From contig JACJYV010000010.1 in assembly GCA_020635905.1 (NCBI GenBank), forward strand, positions 131,325 to 195,324: DNA of 64,000 nt, read 5' to 3'. Below, in pieces: positions 59,513-64,000 of the stretch (positions are counted from its first letter, which is position 1; each line of letters opens with the position of its first letter). The notes below the pieces were generated by a model that saw nothing but the letters and a program-made list of their open reading frames with translations, was not told the origin of the DNA and ran no database searches. A program made the position numbers and the translations under genes. Origin of the DNA: Bacteroidia bacterium. Its GTDB lineage: Bacteria > Bacteroidota > Bacteroidia > J057 > JADKCL01.

Positions 59513-60863
59513 ATTTTGCCCCAGGCTCGCTTGCGATCCAGAAATCCGTTTTTTCGGCCAGTTTCCTGTAATCGGCCCATTTCCGTTCCGCTTCTTTGCT
59601 TTTCAATTTCCCCTCCTCTTTGAGCATATCCAGTTCTGCCCCCAACTCTGCTAATTCATCCAGCTTTTCCTCCCGGTCAGGATGGCTGTCTGAATCAAGA
59701 TCAAAAATCTTCCTTAAAATGGAATCGTAACGAAGGTATTTGGGATAAAACTTATAATTGTCCACATGACGCTCCCCTTCAAAATATTGTTCCTGAAAGA
59801 CGCATCCGTTTTCATAGTCGAATTTCAATTCTACGATCTCCCAGGGATCAAAAGAAGCAGCAATAAGGGGAGAATGAGTTGCTACAATAAGTTGTGAATC
59901 CTTTGTCTGAGAAATTATGGATTTAATGATTTCTGACTGAATATCAGGGTAAAGGGACCGCTCGGGTTCATCAATGAGGATGATTGCATTCTCTGGTTTG
60001 ATCAGGAATAGCGGAGCCAGAAGCAACGAAATCTGCTTGGTTCCTGTACTGATAAACTCACTTGGAATTGGCCTTCCATCCAAAGTCTCGATGGGAAGAA
60101 AAGCAACTTCCTTTAAAGAATGGAGTTTGGGCCTCACCCTCAATCCCATTTTTTGGAGGATAGGGTTCAGGCATTCATGGGATAGTTCCTCAAGTGGATT
60201 TGGGGTAGAATTTTTCCAGTTCTGATAATTGCTTTTGGCCAGCCTTTCATCAGAAGCCTCTTCTGTGGTGGAAAGACCAATTTCAAAAAGAAGCTCAGCT
60301 TCTTTTTTCTGATAATCCACGATAGGATCCATCAAAAGCGACCACACAGATTTTGCCAGTTCCGGACCGAAAGTGAAATTATACTTTTTGGGTTGGTCCT
60401 TTTTTGCAAATGGTTTAAATATTTCTACCTGATTTAAGTCATGAATGGAAAAGCCGCCCACAACTTTTCTCTCCTCATTTAAAATGGGGTTCAGGTTCTG
60501 GGAAATTTCGGCCGGGAAATAAATAAAACCCACATCTTCAGGTTGAACGCCAGATTTCCAGCCACTTTCATAACATCTTTGATGGACTTCAAGCACATCT
60601 GATTTCCCCTTCATTGAAACTCCAACCAGCTCCAAATCATCTTCGCTGTTATAGTTGCGGGATTTATTATTTGGATTGGGTGGCGTTTGTAACGACTTTC
60701 GGATAATTTCAAGCAAGGTGGTTTTTCCCGTCCCGCTCTGACCTAACAGGCAAACCTTCTCCAGGGGCTGTCCAGCCTTTTCATGACCGTCTGGATAGGT
60801 TAGTTCCAATCCAAAATCTCTGAACTGCTGAAATTCCTGAATATGTATTTTGGTTACTTTCAT
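59496..60863 (-). CDS. PtuA-like AAA/ABC-type ATPase of a Septu-like system
   Basis: The 455-residue ATPase has Walker A GQSGTGKTT at residues 41-49, a signature-like ISTGTKQISLLLAPL near 268, Walker B AIILIDEPERSLYPD near 290 and the switch histidine in IVATHSPLIAA near 323. After that it has about 100 residues and no TOPRIM domain, so it is PtuA-like rather than an OLD nuclease. The gene for an HNH protein follows with a 17-base overlap. Septu PtuA/PtuB pairs restrict phage and also serve as retron Ec78 effectors; no retron is seen here. It is divergent from mutS with about 264 bases between. Confidence 0.8.
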   Translation of the reverse strand: MKVTKIHIQEFQQFRDFGLELTYPDGHEKAGQPLEKVCLLGQSGTGKTTLLEIIRKSLQTPPNPNNKSRNYNSEDDLELVGVSMKGKSDVLEVHQRCYESGWKSGVQPEDVGFIYFPAEISQNLNPILNEERKVVGGFSIHDLNQVEIFKPFAKKDQPKKYNFTFGPELAKSVWSLLMDPIVDYQKKEAELLFEIGLSTTEEASDERLAKSNYQNWKNSTPNPLEELSHECLNPILQKMGLRVRPKLHSLKEVAFLPIETLDGRPIPSEFISTGTKQISLLLAPLFLIKPENAIILIDEPERSLYPDIQSEIIKSIISQTKDSQLIVATHSPLIAASFDPWEIVELKFDYENGCVFQEQYFEGERHVDNYKFYPKYLRYDSILRKIFDLDSDSHPDREEKLDELAELGAELDMLKEEGKLKSKEAERKWADYRKLAEKTDFWIASEPGAKYGEDK

Positions 60864-61127
60864 CGCTTCTTCTCCACCCTCAAAGTAACGTCTTTCCCCG
60901 CGATTTTTTCATTACTTTTGTCAACATTTTACTTCCTTTTCCTACATTTTTTTTATACTCCCATAAATTCTTTTATCCAAATGGCATAGTATTCTCCCCT
61001 TATCCACATCCATCTTGAAAACTTCATTCGCTTTGGGGGGCGTATTTGGGCGAAATTGCAGGGCTAATCCGTTGACAATTTCAATTTTGCAACGCGAAAT
61101 CCACAGAATTTGCGGTAAACCACTTTG

Positions 61128-63773
61128 ATGATGACCCAAACCCCGGCCGAACCAAGGAAGAAAAAGGAAGAGAAAGAGTCCAAGGAAACCCCTTTGATGA
61201 AGCAATTTAATGCCATCAAAGCCAAGCACCCGGGTACTATTCTGCTTTTCAGGGTTGGGGATTTTTATGAAACATTCGGTGAGGATGCCGTGGAAGTGTC
61301 GCGGATTTTGGGAATCGTGCTCACCAGCCGCAATAACGGAGGTTCTGACCTCGAACTGGCGGGCTTTCCCTACCATTCCCTCGACAATTATCTGCCCAAA
61401 CTGGTCCGTGCCGGCCAGCGGGTGGCCGTGGTGGACCAGTTGGAGGACCCAAAACAGGCCAAAGGAATTGTGAAACGAGGGGTGACCGAACTGGTAACCC
61501 CGGGGGTGGCTCTCAACGACAAAATCCTCGATGCCAGCCAGTCCAATTATCTGGCTGCAGTGGGCTATACTTCGCCCAAAGAACTGGGCGTGGCCTTTGT
61601 GGAAGTCTCCACGGGAGATTTTTTCTGCTTTTCGGGTAGTGTGAATAATGTGGAGAAGGTGATCAGCACCCTGCGGCCGGCTGAAATTCTGGTGCCCCGC
61701 AAGGATATGAGGGCCTTTAAGATGGAGGTGGGCGACAAGTATTACGTGACCCGGGTGGAAGACTGGGTATTTCAGTTTGATTATGCCCATGAGAATCTGA
61801 TTCGCCATTTTGGGACCAATTCACTCAAAGGCTTTGGCATTGACGACGATATTGCGGGGACCATTTCCGCCGGGGCCATTCTGCACTACCTCAAGGATAC
61901 CCAGCAAAGTGATCTGGCCCATATTGGCAGCATTTATCGCTTCAACGACTCGGAATTTGTATGGATGGATCAGTTTACGGTGCGAAACCTGGAACTGCTG
62001 CAGCCCAATCACCCCGACGGCAAGGCCCTGATCGACGTGCTCGACGATACCCAGACCTCCATGGGTGCGCGCCTGATGCGCAGGTGGCTGCTCTTCCCGT
62101 TGAAAGATCTGAACGGGGCAAGGCACCGTCTGGATGTGGTGGAATCCTTCCTGAAGGATCCCCAAAGGCTGGATCAGCTGTGCGATCTGTTGCGCAAACT
62201 GGGCGACCTGGAGCGTCTGGTATCCAAACTGGCCACCTATAAACTGGCTCCCCGCGAAGCTATGCAGTTTCGGGCTTCCCTGCGCCTGATGGAGCCCATT
62301 CTGGAAACTCTGCAGGGATTTGGGGGCAGCGAAATCCTGCGCAGGATCAAAGGATTTGAGGACCTGTCAGGGGCGTTGGAAATTCTGGAACACTACCTGG
62401 CCGAAGACCCCAGCAATAACCTGAATACGGGTGGGGTGATCCGCTCGGGGGTTTCTGAGCGGTTGGATGACCTGCGGGATGTTTCGGCCAATTCAAAAGA
62501 CCGCCTGCTGGCCATGCAACACCGTGAAATCGAGCGTACGGGCATTTCCAAGCTCAAAATTGGCTTCAATAAGGTGTTTGGCTACTACATCGAGATCAGT
62601 CACGCCAACAGCGAAAAAGTGCCCGATGATTTCATCCGCAAGCAGACATTGACCAATGCAGAAAGGTATATAACGCCTGAACTGAAGGAATACGAGGAAA
62701 AGATTCTGGGGGCCGAGGACCAGATCGTGATTTTGGAAACGGATCTGTACAATGAGGCTTTGGGCAAATTGCAGGCCTTTTTGAAAGCCATTCAGAAAAA
62801 TGCCAGCCTGATCGCCGGGATCGACGTACTGGTATCGTTTGCACGGGTGGCCAGAGCCCGCAAATACACCAAGCCCCGGCTGGAGAATTCGGATAAGCTG
62901 GATATCCGGTCCGGACGCCACCCCGTGATTGAGATCACCCTGCCCAAAGATACGCCCTACATCCCCAATGACGTGTATCTGGACAATGAATCGCAGCAGA
63001 TCATGATCATCACAGGGCCCAACATGGCGGGTAAATCGGCTTTGCTGCGGCAAACAGCCCTGATTGCGCTGATGGCTCAGGTGGGCTCTTTTGTGCCTGC
63101 GGATGAGGTAACCCTGGGTCTGGTGGATAAGATTTTTGTGCGGGTGGGTGCCTCGGATAATATTTCTGGTGGCGAATCGACTTTCATGGTGGAAATGAAT
63201 GAAACGGCCCGCATCATCAATAATGCTTCGCGCAAAAGCCTGATTTTGCTGGATGAGATCGGGCGGGGAACCAGTACCTATGACGGGGTGTCGATCGCGT
63301 GGTCGCTGGTGGAATACCTGCACGAAACGAAGGTGAGTGCGGCCAAAACCCTCTTTGCGACGCATTACCACGAACTGAACGAAATCACCAACCGTTTTGG
63401 GCGGGTGAAAAATTATAATGTCTCGGTCAAAGAGATTGACGGGAAAGTACTGTTTATGCGGAAGCTGCTGCCCGGCGGGAGCAATCACTCTTTCGGGATT
63501 CATGTGGCCGAAATGGCCGGAATGCCCAGAAAAGTGGTGGATCGGTCGAAAGAATTGCTGGTGCATTTTGAGTCGGCCAAGGTGGAGCAGCAGGAGGCGG
63601 CCAAATCGGTGAAATTTTCTTCCCGCCAACAAATTCAATTGAACATGTTTGAGTTGAAAGACGCAGACACCCTGAAAATCAGGGAGATCCTTGCCGGATG
63701 TGACATTGATCGCATGACCCCCGTGGAGGCCCTGCTGAAATTGCAGGAAATAAAAAAGGCGCTGGTGGAGTAA
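61128..63773 (+). CDS. mutS: DNA mismatch repair ATPase MutS
   Basis: The 881-residue protein has the full MutS set. The N-terminal mismatch-binding domain holds FRVGDFYETFGEDA, including the Phe-x-Glu that stacks on the mismatch. It is followed by the connector, the lever/clamp (GFNKVFGYYIEISHAN, ITPELKEYEEKILGAE) and the ATPase with GPNMAGKSALLRQ (near residue 630), STFMVEMNETARII and LLDEIGRGTSTYDG, ending in the dimer helix region (LLKLQEIKKAL). It recognises base mismatches and recruits MutL. The ATG at 61128 is used; it is preceded by an in-frame TTG and followed by a second ATG at 61131. The N-terminus is short and charged. Confidence 0.96.
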   Translation: MMTQTPAEPRKKKEEKESKETPLMKQFNAIKAKHPGTILLFRVGDFYETFGEDAVEVSRILGIVLTSRNNGGSDLELAGFPYHSLDNYLPKLVRAGQRVAVVDQLEDPKQAKGIVKRGVTELVTPGVALNDKILDASQSNYLAAVGYTSPKELGVAFVEVSTGDFFCFSGSVNNVEKVISTLRPAEILVPRKDMRAFKMEVGDKYYVTRVEDWVFQFDYAHENLIRHFGTNSLKGFGIDDDIAGTISAGAILHYLKDTQQSDLAHIGSIYRFNDSEFVWMDQFTVRNLELLQPNHPDGKALIDVLDDTQTSMGARLMRRWLLFPLKDLNGARHRLDVVESFLKDPQRLDQLCDLLRKLGDLERLVSKLATYKLAPREAMQFRASLRLMEPILETLQGFGGSEILRRIKGFEDLSGALEILEHYLAEDPSNNLNTGGVIRSGVSERLDDLRDVSANSKDRLLAMQHREIERTGISKLKIGFNKVFGYYIEISHANSEKVPDDFIRKQTLTNAERYITPELKEYEEKILGAEDQIVILETDLYNEALGKLQAFLKAIQKNASLIAGIDVLVSFARVARARKYTKPRLENSDKLDIRSGRHPVIEITLPKDTPYIPNDVYLDNESQQIMIITGPNMAGKSALLRQTALIALMAQVGSFVPADEVTLGLVDKIFVRVGASDNISGGESTFMVEMNETARIINNASRKSLILLDEIGRGTSTYDGVSIAWSLVEYLHETKVSAAKTLFATHYHELNEITNRFGRVKNYNVSVKEIDGKVLFMRKLLPGGSNHSFGIHVAEMAGMPRKVVDRSKELLVHFESAKVEQQEAAKSVKFSSRQQIQLNMFELKDADTLKIREILAGCDIDRMTPVEALLKLQEIKKALVE

Positions 63774-63780
63774 TAAGGGT

Positions 63781-63957
63781 ACGGGTGTGTAAGGACGGGT
63801 TCGGGATCAGTAAGGCCAGGAGATCTCCTGGCCGAAAAAAGTGCGGGTTTTGGGTTCGGGTGTGTAAGGACGGGTACGGGATCGGTAAGGCCAGGAGATC
63901 TCCTGGCCGAAAAAAGTGCGGGTTTTGGGTACGGGTGTGTAAGGACGGGTTTGGGAG
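63781..63957. repeat. 75-bp direct repeats containing a perfect 20-bp palindrome
   Basis: Units start at 63781, 63856 and 63931 (the last cut to about 27 bases), each beginning (A/T)CGGGTGTGTAAGGACGGGT. The first two include GGCCAGGAGATCTCCTGGCC (63814-63833 and 63889-63908), a perfect palindrome, followed by GAAAAAAGTGCGGGTTTTGGG. The run starts 7 bases after the mutS stop. A GGGGCGAAGCCCC hairpin follows near 63959. Confidence 0.93.
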
Positions 63958-64000
63958 CGGGGCGAAGCCCCGTAGGGGTGAGGGATGGGAAGGGCCGCGG

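Noticed and set aside
59496..61127. Retron next to the Septu-like pair
   Set aside because: No reverse transcriptase gene or msr/msd-like structure is visible beside the ATPase; the only RT in the window is the group II intron protein at 1-756.
63774..63860. Intrinsic terminator of mutS formed by the 20-bp palindrome
   Set aside because: The palindrome is followed by an A run, not a T run, on the mutS strand, so it does not fit an intrinsic terminator.

Overview
The window reads as chromosome of a free-living member of the Bacteroidota, most likely a Saprospiria-like organism (inference). Seven secreted proteins carry type IX secretion (T9SS) C-terminal domains: six of type A or a related FlgD-like form, and one gliding-type CHU_C/type B. 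Other pointers are several SprB/PKD-type repeat modules, lipoproteins with Cys lipoboxes, promoters of the TAnnTTTG type, A-rich leaders instead of strong Shine-Dalgarno sites, and an AMP nucleosidase of the Bacteroidota type. No plasmid or phage backbone is visible; the accessory character comes from insertions and cassettes.

Layout. 1-870: the 3' end of a group II intron (reverse transcriptase/maturase tail plus domains V and VI). 0.9-12.5 kb: a lipoprotein, AMP nucleosidase divergent from RNA 3'-phosphate cyclase, two convergent T9SS proteins sharing a bidirectional terminator, an HTTM membrane protein, and an aldolase/dehydrogenase fusion followed by a second SDR. 12.5-15.4 kb: a hairpin-rich spacer, then an island of small immunity-type genes (SUKH/SMI1-KNR4, SUKH-3 and unknowns) mixed with truncated copies and a possible toxin tail. 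15.9-18.4 kb: a 22-bp phased degenerate repeat array interrupted by a complete IS3/IS150-like element. 18.7-25.4 kb: one giant 2212-residue T9SS protein. 25.9-35.1 kb: a cyclophilin with T9SS-like tail, a TlpA-like thioredoxin, a membrane protein, a TPR protein, an M43 metalloprotease and a PAS histidine kinase/receiver pair. 35.3-42.2 kb: two tandem 1130-residue beta-helix paralogues. 43.3-45.3 kb: a lipoprotein and a clan CD-like His/Cys protein with an eCIS-type leader motif. 45.6-54.2 kb: an epimerase-like protein, an HTTM-like membrane pair, a ParE-type toxin-antitoxin pair, tRNA-Ser(UGA), an NlpC-like protein, a TolB-like lipoprotein and an M28 peptidase. 54.2-58.2 kb: a probable copper locus with two MbnP-like lipoproteins, a di-heme MauG/MbnH-like enzyme and an outer-membrane protein. 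58.3-60.9 kb: a Septu-like ATPase-HNH defence pair coupled to a TrmH-family methyltransferase. 61.1-63.8 kb: mutS, followed by 75-bp direct repeats with a perfect palindrome.

The most unusual items are: (1) the 22-bp array, whose phase stays exact over 24 consecutive units and is restored across the IS when the element and one copy of its 3-bp target duplication are removed; (2) the immunity-gene island with three SUKH-3 5' ends and no intact toxin; (3) the eCIS-leader His/Cys protein; (4) the Septu-like pair whose HNH protein lacks several expected zinc cysteines; and (5) the double-MbnP/MbnH locus. All functional assignments come from reading motifs by eye; no database search was run.
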